A stretch of 64,000 bases of DNA, from the NCBI GenBank assembly GCA_907163345.1, contig CAJQUN010000395.1, forward strand, positions 372,001 to 436,000, written 5' to 3'. This stretch comes from Haberlea rhodopensis. Its lineage: Eukaryota; Streptophyta; Magnoliopsida; Lamiales; Gesneriaceae. Position 1 is the stretch's first letter. Every line of letters begins with the position of its first letter. The translations under genes and the position numbers were made by a program. Below are positions 50,073-61,276 of this stretch, one piece after another. The notes under the pieces were generated by a model. It ran no database searches, had not been told where the DNA came from, and worked only from the letters and a program-made list of their open reading frames with translations.

Positions 50073-50482
50073 CTAATGTGGGGTCTTCCCACCTTAACAG
50101 TGATTAAAAGACATAAGAAGGACTAATCATGCATTAAGGTAACATCTTAAGGTTTTGGTTGTTACATGAGCTAACAGGATTACAGGCCAAAATACAAAAC
50201 TTCAAAAATAATTCATTACATTCCAAAAGAATGTCATTTAGATTTACACTACTCCTAGAGTAGATACTAATCATAACTTGAATCCTATGCATTCCTGTGT
50301 CCCTAGTAGCTCACTGCCTCAACCCGACCCTTAGTCCTTTCGTCCAAAAGTGTACCTACAGGGACAACACATCATGAGCATATATAATCTTACTTAAAAT
50401 TATAAACATCATAGTAAATGCATTGGTTAAGTAATATGCTGGTTATACATTCACTTCTTATTGTTGTCCCTGATTTAGAATC

Positions 50483-50712
50483 ATGCATATGGGGTATCTT
50501 ACCCCCGTGGCATCTTACCACAACATCATCGTATGGCCTCTTACCATATGGGGCATCCTACCCCGTGGCATCTTACCACAATACATCGCATGACCTCTTA
50601 CCATGTGGGGCATCTTACCCCGTGGCATCTTACCACAATACATCGCATGGCCTCTTACCATGTTGGGCATCTTACCCCGTGGCATCTTACCACAATACAT
50701 CACATAAATGTC
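50483..50712 (-). repeat. Hairpin array, gypsy 4 5' LTR (four units)
   Basis: Four 57-bp units against three in the 3' LTR; same stems and loops, with point changes such as GGGGtaggatgCCCC. Confidence 0.93.
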
Positions 50713-51063
50713 ATCATATAAGCATCGTAGAAGCAATAAACATCATATGAACTTCATCGTATAAACATCATATAAACATCATCGTGTAAACATCGTATCA
50801 ACATCGTCATTTCATCGTGAATACTCATGCAATAAAAGCATAGTCGTAGTATAGAGATGTGTGTTACCGTCCGATGTCCGTACGCTTCTTACGTACCTTT
50901 TCAAAAGGAGGAGGAGTCAACAGACTTTATCTCCTTGATGGTGCTGGTACCTGGGATGGTTCTACAAGACCACATAATACCATATTAGATGCCTCAAAAC
51001 CATCTTACATCATAAACTTAACAAAATAAAACATCATCATATTTTTCAACTTTATGCCTCTCT

Positions 51064-51279
51064 CGATCGATCGGCCCTAGGTCTCGATCGATCGAGACAC
51101 TGTGCACAAATAGTGCCTTAGCATTCTGCCTCGCTCGATCGATCGAACATTTTACCGATCGATCGAGGAGCTTCACCGATCGATCGAGAAATCCTTCGAT
51201 CGATCGGCACCAAAATTTTGAAAACATGCTTAGACCTTCTGTCTCGCTCGATCGATCGGAACTAAATCTCGATCGATCG
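51064..51279. repeat. CGATCGATCG array, gypsy 4 5' LTR
   Basis: Eight copies in the same positions as the 3' LTR array. Confidence 0.97.
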
Positions 51280-53338
51280 AGAGCTCTGAAAATCGGGATT
51301 TTTCCCCAGATTTTTGAGCACTACATTTCACACCATCTTTTCTACTACATAGCACATCTTTCATGCTGAAACAAACATGTGAAGAACTTCATAAAATATC
51401 CGTGTAAGCCCTTAAATCAAAGGTTTAACGAAACTTAAGCTAACATGCATCATAACATCATCATAATCTTCATCCTTAACCAACTTTTACAAAAACAGAG
51501 CATGTATCTTTTTGCCCAGATTTTCGAGCATATAGTTTCATAACTAGAAATCTATCACATAAAACATGTAACATGCTCGAACAAACATGCTAAAAGCCAC
51601 AAAATACTTTCATGTAAGCACCCATACCAAGGTTTCACCCAAACCTATACTTAACATGCTTTAAAATCAACCCACCAAACCCAAGCCCAAACACAAACCC
51701 AGAAAAACAGGGTACCCACTTACCCCTCTCTTTTGCTCCTCTTTTGCAAGGATTTGAACACCTTCTTACCAAGCTTTTCTTCCCTTCCCCAGCAGCTTAC
51801 ATGCACGATTTTGGGAGAGAAAGAGAGGAGGAGAGAAGGAGATGATTTGGCTGCAAAGTGGAAGCATGGGCATGACCAAGTGGGAGGCATGGGCTTTGAC
51901 AAGTGGGGGTGTAGGGTGCAATTGGGGGAGTGTGGTGACCGAGTGGGTGGGGGGTGGTGTTTAATTGTGTCCCGGTATTTAGTACGATGTATTAAAATAT
52001 CCTCACTCGATATTTTCTAACTTCATTTAATTAATACATCCCTTGAAATACCCATCATGCTCCCCACATCATATCATCATAACATAAATCGTGGCCCCCA
52101 ATTTAAATACACCACAACCCTTAAACACATCATAATTTATCATCGTAGAACATAATCATATCACATTTCGGGGGTATTACACTTATCCAACTTCTGTTCA
52201 TTTTCTTCCTTTAGTATTTAATATGTTTGATAAGTTTATAGAATTCAGAGATGACTATGACTTGCATGCTTTTGTTAGTGCAATGGAAACTAAATTTATA
52301 AAACATTGGGAACAAATCCCACACGTGCACTGCATCGCAACATTGCTAGATCCTAGTCAATGTTATCTTCATTTGAGATATTTTTTGAATATTATGCTAA
52401 ATTTTTGGGGAAGGTTGTTGACGATCAAAAGCCGTCTACAATGCAATCTCTCCAAAATATGTTTCAATTGTATTATAATCAACAGGCAAGTGAATCATCG
52501 CAACAAAGGCCTGCTGAAGAACAACCCCAAGCTCAAACTAAAGGTGGGGGCATCAATTTGCTTAGACTGCTGGGCAAGAAAAAACTTAAGGGAAAAAGAC
52601 ATTCTATTAGCACGTCGACTGAGTTGCAAATTTATCTAAATTATCAATTTGTAACGGAAGACAACTTCGACGTGTTACAATGGTGGAAGTCAAATGCGGC
52701 ACAATTCCCCATCTTAGCCAAAATGGCTAGAGACGTGTATGCGGTACAAGCTTCAAGCGTCGCTTCTGAATCTGCATTCTCAACATGTGGCCGAATTATT
52801 GGAGAATACAGAAGTAGTCTCTCTGCTGATTCGTTATGCATTCTCACGTTACTTAAAGATTGGTTTGAAGCAGAATGTAAGAATAAAAGAGATGGGGCGG
52901 TAGACGAATTCGTAAACCATTATGACGAGCAAGAAGAAGAGAACGCAAAAACAATACTTATCAATTATGAAGAGTGCTAAACATCAATATTTTTTTATTT
53001 TGATTTTTTAATTGTCATCTCTTTACAATTATTTTTATGCATCTATATTATGAAATGAAGAAGAATATATTGAATTTGTGATGAATATTGGGGAAACATT
53101 TACAACATTAAATAAAAAATAAATAAAACTTTTGAAATTTTGTTTTTTAAAAAAAAAATACGAAAAAAAAAAATTAAGTTTGACCGGATCGGCCCGGAAC
53201 CGGTTGGAACCGGAACCGGGACCGATCCGATTTACTAACGGACCGGACCGGTTCCGTCCTTAACGGACCCGGAACCGGCCGGTTTCGGTCCGGACCAGAC
53301 CGGACCGGTTTAAGCCAATAAGCACCCCTACTATTAGT

Positions 53339-53938
53339 TATCACATCTTATCTTATGCATCGTTGTGGTGTCTAAATAAAAACAACCGTAGAGTCCACAT
53401 GACCAAAATTATATAATCACTTCTGCCTATCAACTTTTTCAGGCACGTGATCAAAATCTAGTGTCGGTGCCTTTGAGATATTTTTCTCCTAAAAAGTATT
53501 ATTTATTACAGGAAATAAACCCCCAAATTCATATTTCCGTCCTCAATTTTCTATAAATATGACCTTAATTGCTCCAAGTTCCAATCAAAGAGAGCCTGTA
53601 ACATTTTCAGCAACAGTGATTATTCATTCCGCATCTCCGCAAATCAATTCAATTGGGTTTTCCCTGATTTAGTTTTTCTTTTTTTACATCATATTTCGTT
53701 GTTTGTTTAATTGATCGAGAGTGGGTTGGGTTCAGAAGACGTATGAGCGGGTGGGTGAAGCTGCGTATTTTTTCAAATTCCATCAATTTCATCATCTTCA
53801 TTCTCTGTTACGTCAACATCGATTCGTTTTTATTATTCATTCTGTTATTAAGATTATTATCTAATCGGTTATCGAGATTTACTGGGCTTAATTTGAGCAA
53901 TTGATTGCGTTATTGAACTGATCCCCGCTGATATTCTT
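53339..53938 (+). promoter_or_regulatory. Promoter and 5' UTR of the polyamine oxidase gene
   Basis: Unique DNA between the hAT right end and the start codon. It contains a G-box CACGTG at 53444-53449 and a TATA box (CTATAAATA) at 53551-53559, about 390 bases before the ATG. Transcription probably starts near 53580-53590. The 5' leader is AT-rich with no obvious long ORF. A G-box suggests bZIP or bHLH control (for example light or abscisic acid), but only the motif is seen. Confidence 0.7.
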
Positions 53939-56900
53939 ATGGAGTCACGGAACCAGAGTAATGGCCAGTTGAAAAGAGGTGATTTTTATCTATACTTCTG
54001 TAAAGTGTTTTTTTTTTTAAAAAAAAAATCCTTTTACGTGTTAATTTAGATTCATTTGGGGGGTTTAAGTTTTTGTTCTCTTTTAAGCTGGATTACTGAC
54101 ATCAACTTCTGATTTTGCATCTAATTTTTCCTTCATGAAGAGAATTTTATATGTGTTAATCATTTTTATTTTGTGCTTTTGTATCTAATTATTTCTTTAG
54201 CAGGTGTTCATGGAAGTTGGAATCATATAATATGATTGTATTGATAGTTTATAAAGGACCACTTGAATCGGAGGATGAGCATCTAAATGGATGATTGAAT
54301 TCTTTACTTGGCCTGCTAGAGTATATTAAATATCTTTTAGTTTGGAATTGATTGCGTATATTTTTATATAAGATATGTATACATGTAAGATGAGACATAT
54401 AAGATATTTAAATATCTTGAAGTATTTGATCAGTGCAAAAATTTCTACTTGATTGCCTCTAATATAAATGCCCTCTCTGTTCCCTGCAAGCTTGCACATT
54501 TCACCCTTTAATATGTCCCAAAGGGTTGTAAACTTGTAATCCAATCCATTCAAAGAGTCAAATTACTTTTGCTCTCATATTTTTCGCATTCACATTCTTA
54601 AAAAGCTAATCTATGAAACAAATATTATGAGAAATTCATGTGTTCGAAATTTTTCATGGAATCTAAAGTTTACTCATGTCCGAGAAAGCTATACATGGGA
54701 TAATTATGCAACTTGTCAAATTGAAGTTAAAAGGGGAGTTGGAGATTGTAATGTATGACTACGTGTACAGCATTTTTGAGTTGGAGTATGAATACGCTTT
54801 AGCTTTTTAAACGCTCATTTTGAATGAACTGACTTATTTTGTAGCTCTTTGCTATTCAAACTTTGAGAAGAGGACGGCGAACTCGCCATCTGTTATCGTC
54901 ATAGGTGCTGGTTTTGCTGGCATTGCAGCTGCACGAGCTCTTCATGATGCCTCATTTCAGGTATGTAGTACATATATTTATCTTTAGTGCGACAAACATG
55001 ATTTAGGATATTGATCCTGATGAAACTATCTCTGTAGGTTACCTTGCTGGAATCGCGTGAGAGAATTGGTGGTCGAGTGCACACAGATTATTCATTTGGT
55101 TTCCCTGTTGACTTGGGTGCATCATGGTAATTTAGTTTTTGTATTTATGGAGGGACGCACGTTATCTTTTGTGTTGAATTATTTAAATACTCATGGCAAT
55201 ACTCCTTTTTACATCTGAATATTCATTTTCAGGTTACATGGTGTTTGCAAAGAGAATCCATTGGCATCTGTTATTGGTAGACTAGGACTACCGCTCTACC
55301 GCACCAGTGGGGAAAACTCAGTTTTATACGACCATGATTTGGAAAGGTTTTCTTTCGCTCATTTAACTGACTTCTATACTTTGAAAGAAACGAAAACAGC
55401 AATCATGATCCTCTGCTTATTTTATTTTAAAAACGAAGATGTTCTAAATAGTATGAACTTTCGTAGAATTTAAAAATAAACTTGGTCTTACATCAACTAT
55501 ATCCAATGTCTTTCTATTTTTCAGTTATGCTCTTTTTGATAAGGATGGAAATCAAGTTCCCCAAGAGTTTGTATCAAAGGTTGGCGAAGTATTTGAGTGC
55601 ATACTGAAAGAGGCATGTATATTCTCCTCCCTCTCATACTTCAAAAGGCTCAGAAAATTCTTACTGTTTTCTGTGGATTGTCAAGAAGTTGATCATTTTA
55701 CCTTCAGTTTCAGATAGATTTTTCTCCGAGCTTCGTTTATCTTTGTTAAATTTCTGATCATTTTTTGCTGTATGCAGACGGATCTGGTAAGGCGAGAATG
55801 CAACAAGGATATATCTATGAAACGTGCCATCTCAATTGTTTTCAATAGGAGACCAGATTTAAGGTTCTATATTCATAAAATTCTTCATAAATTCATCTTT
55901 TACCTCTATCCCACCAAAATTATTGAAGAGTTGTTTGCGTTACAGGTTGGAGGGCCTTGGTCATAAGGTGTTGCAATGGTATCTATGCAGAATGGAAGGC
56001 TGGTTTGCTGCAGATATCGATACAATATCACTTAAAGGCTGGGACCAGGTTATTCCCTCTTTTATCTCAGTAACCGTGTTTCAGGTTTTTTATACATTAA
56101 AATTTCCTGACATGTCATAATAGCAACCTGTAGTTGAGAAGTATGATCATTCAAATACTTTACTGGTAGTACAGGATTTCACTTCTCACATGCTGTAATA
56201 ATTTGGTTAATAGGAAGAGTTGCTTCCTGGTGGGCATGGGCTAATGGTCCGAGGTTATCTTCCTGTGATTAATTCGCTTGCAAGAGGTCTTGACATCCGC
56301 TTGGACCACAGGTAAGAGAATGGTTATTCCTCTCATTTAGCCCTCTTTTATGTATATTCATATTTAATCTTGCTTGCTTTTTCACTTTTAGAGTGACAAA
56401 AATAGTTCGACGTCATAGTGGAGTGAAAGTAACTGTAGAAAATGGGAGTACATTTGTAGCAGATGCTGCTGTTATCGCTGTTCCTCTTGGTGTTCTAAAA
56501 TCAAATTGCATTAAATTTGAGCCAAGATTACCTGAGTGGAAGGAAGCAACAATTAATGACCTTGGAGTTGGGATTGAGAACAAGATAGCCTTGCACTTCG
56601 GAGAGGTCTTTTGGCCAAACGTAGAGTTTCTGGGAGTTGTTTCAGAGACTTCATATAGCTGCAGCTATTTTCTTAATTTGCACAAGGCCACTGGTCATTC
56701 AGTTCTAGTGTATATGCCTGCAGGGCAACTTGCCCATGACATTGGGAAAATGTCTGATGAAGCGGCAGCTAATTTTGCTTTCATGCAACTCAAAAGAATC
56801 CTTCCAAATGCTTCGGAGCCGGTAATTTTGTTTCCATATTAATGCTGCTATAAATTACCCTGTTATCTCTTCAATATAACTAGGTGGGGATTTTAATCTA

Positions 56901-57356
56901 TTGATCCCAAACTCCATAAATTATTGGTGCAGAATGGTAGATTGTAGGTACAGAATAGTTGATGAAAATCTGTAGTGTTATACATGAAAAGATGTATAAA
57001 GCGTAAAAATTTAAATGCATTCAATCACTCTTCCATGAACTTTGCAGATCCAGTACCTTGTGTCACACTGGGGCACAGACGGAAATTCATTAGGATCCTA
57101 CAGCTATGATAAAGTTGGGAAACCCCACGAACTGTACGAGAGACTACGGATCCCTGTCGACAACTTGTTTTTTGCGGGGGAAGCTACGAGTATGGATTAT
57201 CCTGGATCTGTCCATGGTGCATACTCCACAGGTCTAATGGCTGCTCAGGACTGCAGAATGCGTGTCTTGGAACGATATGGAGAGTTGGACTTGTTCCAGC
57301 CAGTCATGGGTGAGGATGTTCCCATTTCAATCCCACTATTAATCTCTCGTATGTAA
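53939..57356 (+). CDS. PAO2-like: Polyamine oxidase, peroxisomal PAO2/PAO3-type, ten exons
   Basis: FAD-dependent amine oxidase that oxidises spermine/spermidine, in this clade by back-conversion, releasing H2O2. Exons: 53939-53978, 54845-54960, 55038-55126, 55233-55346, 55525-55612, 55778-55863, 55946-56048, 56214-56311, 56392-56821, 57048-57356; total 1473 bp, 490 residues, the length of Arabidopsis PAO2. The FAD-binding GAGFAG motif is at residues 34-39, followed by ESRERIGGRVHT. The substrate-domain block WYLCRMEGWFAAD is in exon 7. The C-terminal FAD motif (FFAGEAT...GSVHGAYSTG) is in exon 10. The last three residues SRM are a PTS1 peroxisome signal. All introns are GT-AG except intron 5, whose donor must be GC. 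No stop or shift, so it looks functional. Which paralogue (2, 3 or 4) is uncertain. Confidence 0.95.
55613..55777 (+). other. GC-AG intron 5 of the polyamine oxidase gene
   Basis: Frame and family alignment (ILKE then TDLVRREC) require the exon to end at AAAGAG, followed by GCATGT. The acceptor TATGCAG is normal. The only nearby GT (GTATAT, four bases on) would break the frame. Confidence 0.8.
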
Positions 57357-57406
57357 GTTTCTAACCGCGGTGCTTCATGAGAGATTGTGGGAATCAAATA
57401 TCTCAC

Positions 57407-57412
57407 AATAAA
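57407..57412 (+). terminator. Poly(A) signal of the polyamine oxidase gene
   Basis: AATAAA 51 bases after the stop codon, in AT-rich DNA. Confidence 0.55.
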
Positions 57413-58410
57413 TCATCATAGCATCGATTCAATATGTGTATCGGCGATTCGGGGTCATTGGTTTACGTTTGTGTTCTGGAGAAAATGAAAAATAATTGTT
57501 ATTTGGTATAATTAGTTGAATGATTTATTATTATGAACGTAGGTATATTCCAGTGAGATACAATTGATGAGTGTTTATCTATATTTGCAAAGACGGTCAA
57601 TGATGGACTGCACTTGCTATGGTTTGATGAATATTGGAAACTGTCTTTGTCTAAGTATCCTTTATACTGATTTACATCTTAGCATTTGGCTTTGGAATCT
57701 TGAATAATCCATTTCTTGTGGTATAGTGTATCCTGATTGTAATTTGTAAGTATATATATTGTTGATATAAATTCAGTTTTACCCAACTTTTTTGCTCATT
57801 AATGTCTGTGGTCCTTGAGAATAGTTTTTGCAAAAGTTGTTAATTTATCTACAAAAATTAGTAGAGATAAATTTATATGTACTTGAAAGCTAAAAATCTT
57901 GGATGATTAACCGATGTATATGAAGTAGCATATTTATATTATATTCAAAACTTGAAAGCAATGGTTGAGCTCTGTTCGATTATGTGGTGGAGATCAAGTC
58001 TCCGAAATCATCTTTAGCATTATCTGCGGATGTTGTTTAGAACATTACAAAAGTTATAGACTATTTCTAGTCTATTCTAGAATGTGTTAAGAGAAAAAAA
58101 GATAAGAAATAATATATAATATGTTCCAAAAAGTGGGTGATCATGGACTCATGGTGCTTTTTGGTCAGTTTTTTCCCACTAAATTCAAACCGATTTGTCA
58201 TATACAAGAAAGATTTTATAAAATTGCAGCTTGAAAAGTGAAAGTCGATGAGCAGTTTTGAATAGTTTTGGGTTGTACCAACATTCGCATAACTATTACT
58301 CATAGGTAGTACCAACCTACAAGTAACAACAAAGGTTGTTATTAATAAGATACATATAATGCTGGGATGGGTTAGAAGGAAAAAAACAACCATATTACCT
58401 CTAGGAGTCT
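57413..58410. other. Intergenic DNA downstream of polyamine oxidase
   Basis: AT-rich; no gene or element recognised. Confidence 0.6.
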
Positions 58411-58700
58411 TTAACCCATCTTGACGATTTTATAGTCTATCAAAGAACCCTTGCATCTGCGGCTCACCCTTATGAGCTTCATCTCACAGCCACAAACCCC
58501 CAGTATATTAAGTGTTGTTTTCCCTTTCCTTGTCCTATACCTTGGCTTGTACTTATCCAACATGTGGATCGTGATATATGCACCATCTAATGCACCAAGA
58601 AACCAAGTATACATGTCAAGATCAGTTAGTAGACATATTGTAATGTGAATAATACGTATAGGTTGTTGAATTAATAACATTTATGCGCTACTGAATGATA
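58411..58700 (-). pseudogene. PIF/Harbinger transposase fragment
   Basis: The open frame of 89 codons contains FLGALDGAYITIHM, KPRYRTRKGK and NILGVCGCEMKLIRV, matching the central HARBI1-type nuclease block (consensus GALDGTYI...KPRYRTRKG...NVLGVC). The Asp of GALDG is one of the DDE residues. The typical VLPGWEGSA block downstream has become VSRRCKGSL. Only about a quarter of a transposase is present; there is a possible WKWFK remnant at ~58750. No inverted repeats found around it. Confidence 0.8.
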
Positions 58701-59212
58701 TAAATAGGAGGAACTTAAACATTGGAGTACTTACACGGCACATTGGTAGACATACCTTAAACCACTTCCACGGTTCACTTTTTTTTCAAATAAATAAATA
58801 AATAAAGGTGGCATGCTGTCTTCCACGGGTCGATTAAGCATTCCTCGTTAACGGAACAGGCTTCGCAACAAGAATGGAGTGCAGCCATAGAACATATCAG
58901 CATGCTTTGTGGAAGTAAGTGTTGACACTGTGACCACTACGCATATATTCATTGCCAATTATTCTATTTTTCTATGATGAGCTAAATTTGACAAAAACAT
59001 GGCATATTTCTCATCAACACGATGTCTCTAAAAGCTGCAAAACCCTGACATGGGTTAGCAAGTATCATAGTCGTGCAAATGCTTTACGACTCATTCTCAA
59101 GTTCACAACGCACTTGACATCACCTTCTTCAATAATTCTATGTAAGTGGTTGATTTGGGAATTTAATATCTGTTAAACATCATACGAGACATCTCTCCTA
59201 CATAACCTACGG
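58701..59212. other. Unassigned DNA next to the Harbinger fragment
   Basis: Minus-strand EPWKWFKVC at ~58745-58780 could continue the transposase. An ATAA repeat lies at ~58790-58805. Nothing else recognised. Confidence 0.4.
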
Positions 59213-59794
59213 TTTTGTTGAGTGATATCCGGATAAGAGGTCAGTCCGGTCTCGACCTTTACTCATGCATAACATCACCCGCAAGTGCTCAGCTCGGAAG
59301 TTATCTCCTTGCCCTAGGTGGAGCGCACCTTATAGGGCTCAGCTCGGGAAATATCTTCGTACCCGGGGAGGATTGCACATGATAGTACTCAGCTCGGCAG
59401 GTGTCTTCACCCCTGCTTGATTGAACCTGACTTAGCCAGGATTGTTATCCCGACTTTAAGTAGTTGCCCTAGCCTCTCCTTCAAAGTTCTGGAAGGTATT
59501 TTGGACACTAGTGTGGTCCTCCACCCCGGCTACCTATAACAGAATTTTATTCCCCAACAGGGGACCACTAGCGAAGGGACCAATCAGATAACGACTAATG
59601 TTCTGGGAATATTTTCTAGTACTCTTGAGATCTCGTAGGTAGTGCGCTGTACAAGGGGTACAGTGTTCGTCGGTGGTCCCCACCTTCTGAAACACCGGCA
59701 GCTAGTGGAGTACTCGCATTGGTCCCCCGAGGTCCTCGCCGGCCATAACATGTTATTTTTTCTCTCACCGCCTAGTGTATATATGGGGGGCATT
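59213..59794. repeat. GC-richer unassigned segment with 50-bp degenerate tandem repeat
   Basis: CTCAGCTCGG recurs at 59288, 59338 and 59388, exactly 50 bases apart, each followed by a TATCT or GTCTTC-like block, so three degenerate 50-bp units. The rest (to 59794) has no ORF of note. Composition unlike the flanks suggests another repetitive element I cannot classify. Confidence 0.65.
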
Positions 59795-61133
59795 TGATAA
59801 GTGTCATTTTTACACTTATTTAGATGCGATTTTCTAATAGTTTTTTCGTGTTGATTCTTGGATTATTTTACGGTTTTTGGTATATATTTCTATATTTCAG
59901 GAATCAATGCTGAAATGCATAAAAGTAGAGGAAATGAGCCATAAATGATGAAAAAGGACCAAACCGAGCGAACGCGTCAAAGCCGGGAAAGGAAAAAAAA
60001 AATCAAAAGAAAAAATAAAATAAAAAGCAAACCGACCGATCGAGCCATCAATCTCGATCAATCGGTGGTCACAGAAAATTGGCGTTCGATCGAGCCTCAA
60101 TCTCGATCGATCGGCCGGAAGAGTTTGCTGAAAAATAAATTCCTTATAGAGTTTGGGTCCAACAATGAAGTCCATGATTCCTATCCCTCTATATATTAAA
60201 CACGAAAATCACAAGAAACGAAAGACTTTACAACCTAGGAATAGCCTCCACTCCTCCATAATCCATATCACCATCATCCACCATCACCACTTCATCCTAG
60301 AAATTGGAACAAGCCAACAAGAGAATCGAAGAGCACGATCGGGAAAGAAGCGATGAAGGATCGAGAATCAACGAAGGAGTCGACTTGGGAGTTTTCTTTT
60401 ACTTTTCTATTATTGTTTGAATTATAATTGGATTTGTTGTGTTTTTGATGATTGAGAAATATCAATAACATAGTTTTTCCTATTAATATTGAGATTGAAT
60501 TCATATATCTTCTATGAGCATGTATTGTTCTTAATGCTTTTGAAGGATTGATCCCATTTGAATGATATTTTATTATAATTGAGATCGAGAGATAAAATTA
60601 TAATACGATATAATAATTCATGCCGTGTGTTAAAGATTAAGATCGAGAGATAAAATCACATACGAGTGATAGCTTTGGGTTGTTTAATCTAAAGTTAGTG
60701 GTTTTCATAAAGCGCATTCAATCTTAAATTGTTAATTAAGTGAACGAGAGTTACTTGTTGCAATTTGATGTTAGACTTAATATAGCTCGAGAGAGTATAT
60801 TGAATAAATTCGGAAAACCCGTCACCTTAGAGATGTATTGAGAAAAAGAATTGTAAGAGTTGGGTTAGGTGAATCATAGTCTTGATAATTCTTTCTTGTG
60901 GACTTTTCTCGTGATCGTCGATTATTTTGGTTGGATTATAGTAGATTAATTTAGTTTAGTTTAATTGTTAATTAATTATCGTAGGTTAAATATAGTTAAA
61001 AGAAATCTTATTTGGTACTTGCTTGATAGTCTCTGTGGGTTCGACAATCCGTATTCTTCATATCTATACTAAAACTTGACACCGTGCACTTGCGGTTTAA
61101 AATCGCTAGACTGGAATTAATTGTTTAAAATAT
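59795..61133 (+). repeat. 5' LTR of the Athila-like element
   Basis: About 1.34 kb. Starts TGATAAGTGTC. Before the primer site lies the characteristic CTCTGTGGGTTCGACAATCC and GTGCACTTGCGG. The exact 3' end is uncertain because the terminal CA is not clear. Confidence 0.7.
60033..60117. repeat. CGATCGAT motifs in the Athila-like LTR
   Basis: Four sites: CCGATCGAG (~60036), TCGATCAATCGG (~60054), TCGATCGAG (~60086) and a full CGATCGATCG at 60104-60113 flanked by T and G. The layout resembles the arrays of the chromovirus LTRs although the surrounding LTR is unrelated. Confidence 0.9.
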
Positions 61134-61152
61134 TGGCGCCGTTGCCGGGGAC
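61134..61152 (+). other. Primer-binding site (tRNA-Asp), Athila-like element
   Basis: TGGCGCCGTTGCCGGGGAC, the standard Athila/Tat primer site. Confidence 0.93.
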
Positions 61153-61276
61153 TAACTTTAGTAATATCATATTAGGTTCTTTGACTATAATTTAACCATT
61201 TTGTTTATTTATTTCGAAAAAAAATTATATATATTTATTTTGTTTTTGTTTTGTTTGTCTTGTGAGATATTTGGAG

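Larger units (their letters stand above)
43243..52181 (-). mobile_element. Ty3/gypsy chromovirus, element 4, nearly intact and young
   Basis: 8939 bp on the minus strand inside the hAT transposase, TSD CTTAT (43238-43242 and 52182-52186). LTRs 43243-45297 and 50077-52181, internal 45298-50076 with initiator-Met primer site, gag, protease, RT, RNase H, integrase and chromodomain in one polyprotein order. Only two frameshifts found (~49600 and ~48363). The LTRs look almost identical apart from one extra hairpin unit, so insertion was recent. Confidence 0.97.
50077..52181 (-). repeat. 5' LTR of gypsy 4
   Basis: 2105 bp, 50 bp longer than the 3' LTR: one additional 57-bp hairpin unit and a 7-base shortening near 50420 account for the difference exactly. 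ORFs of ~95 codons shared with the 3' LTR (51733-52020 and 44849-45136) are conserved only because the LTRs are recent copies. Confidence 0.95.
41895..52980 (+). pseudogene. hAT transposase (RICESLEEPER/DAYSLEEPER-like), interrupted
   Basis: Two halves, 41895-43242 and 52187-52980, about 2.1 kb without the gypsy, close to a usual ~690-residue hAT transposase. The likely start is MNLPVPIP at 41895, in frame but followed by TAG at 41919; the next Met is 41973. A BED zinc finger lies at residues ~47-94 counted from 41973 (C65, C68, H89; Tyr at the usual second His). The middle has ITLDNAANN and CHVINLAVK, typical of the catalytic region. The C-terminus carries the hAT dimerisation domain (VLQWWKSNAAQFPILAKMARD, ASESAFSTCGRII). 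Breaks: TAG 41919, TGA ~42579, frameshifts ~43040 and ~52350. Confidence 0.94.
41323..53330 (+). mobile_element. hAT DNA transposon, split by gypsy 4
   Basis: 12,008 bp including the 8.9-kb gypsy insertion, so about 3.06 kb originally. Terminal inverted repeats TAGGGGTGCTTAT and ATAAGCACCCCTA, flanked by identical 8-bp duplications CTATTAGT at 41315-41322 and 53331-53338, diagnostic of hAT. Both subterminal regions (41330-41520 and 53180-53315) are dense in ACCGG/CCGGT words on both strands, typical of hAT transposase-binding regions. It encodes one transposase, now broken. Confidence 0.97.

Noticed and set aside
55261..56120. Several short ORFs reading through introns of the polyamine oxidase gene
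   Set aside because: They are single exons plus intron sequence; the spliced model explains them all.
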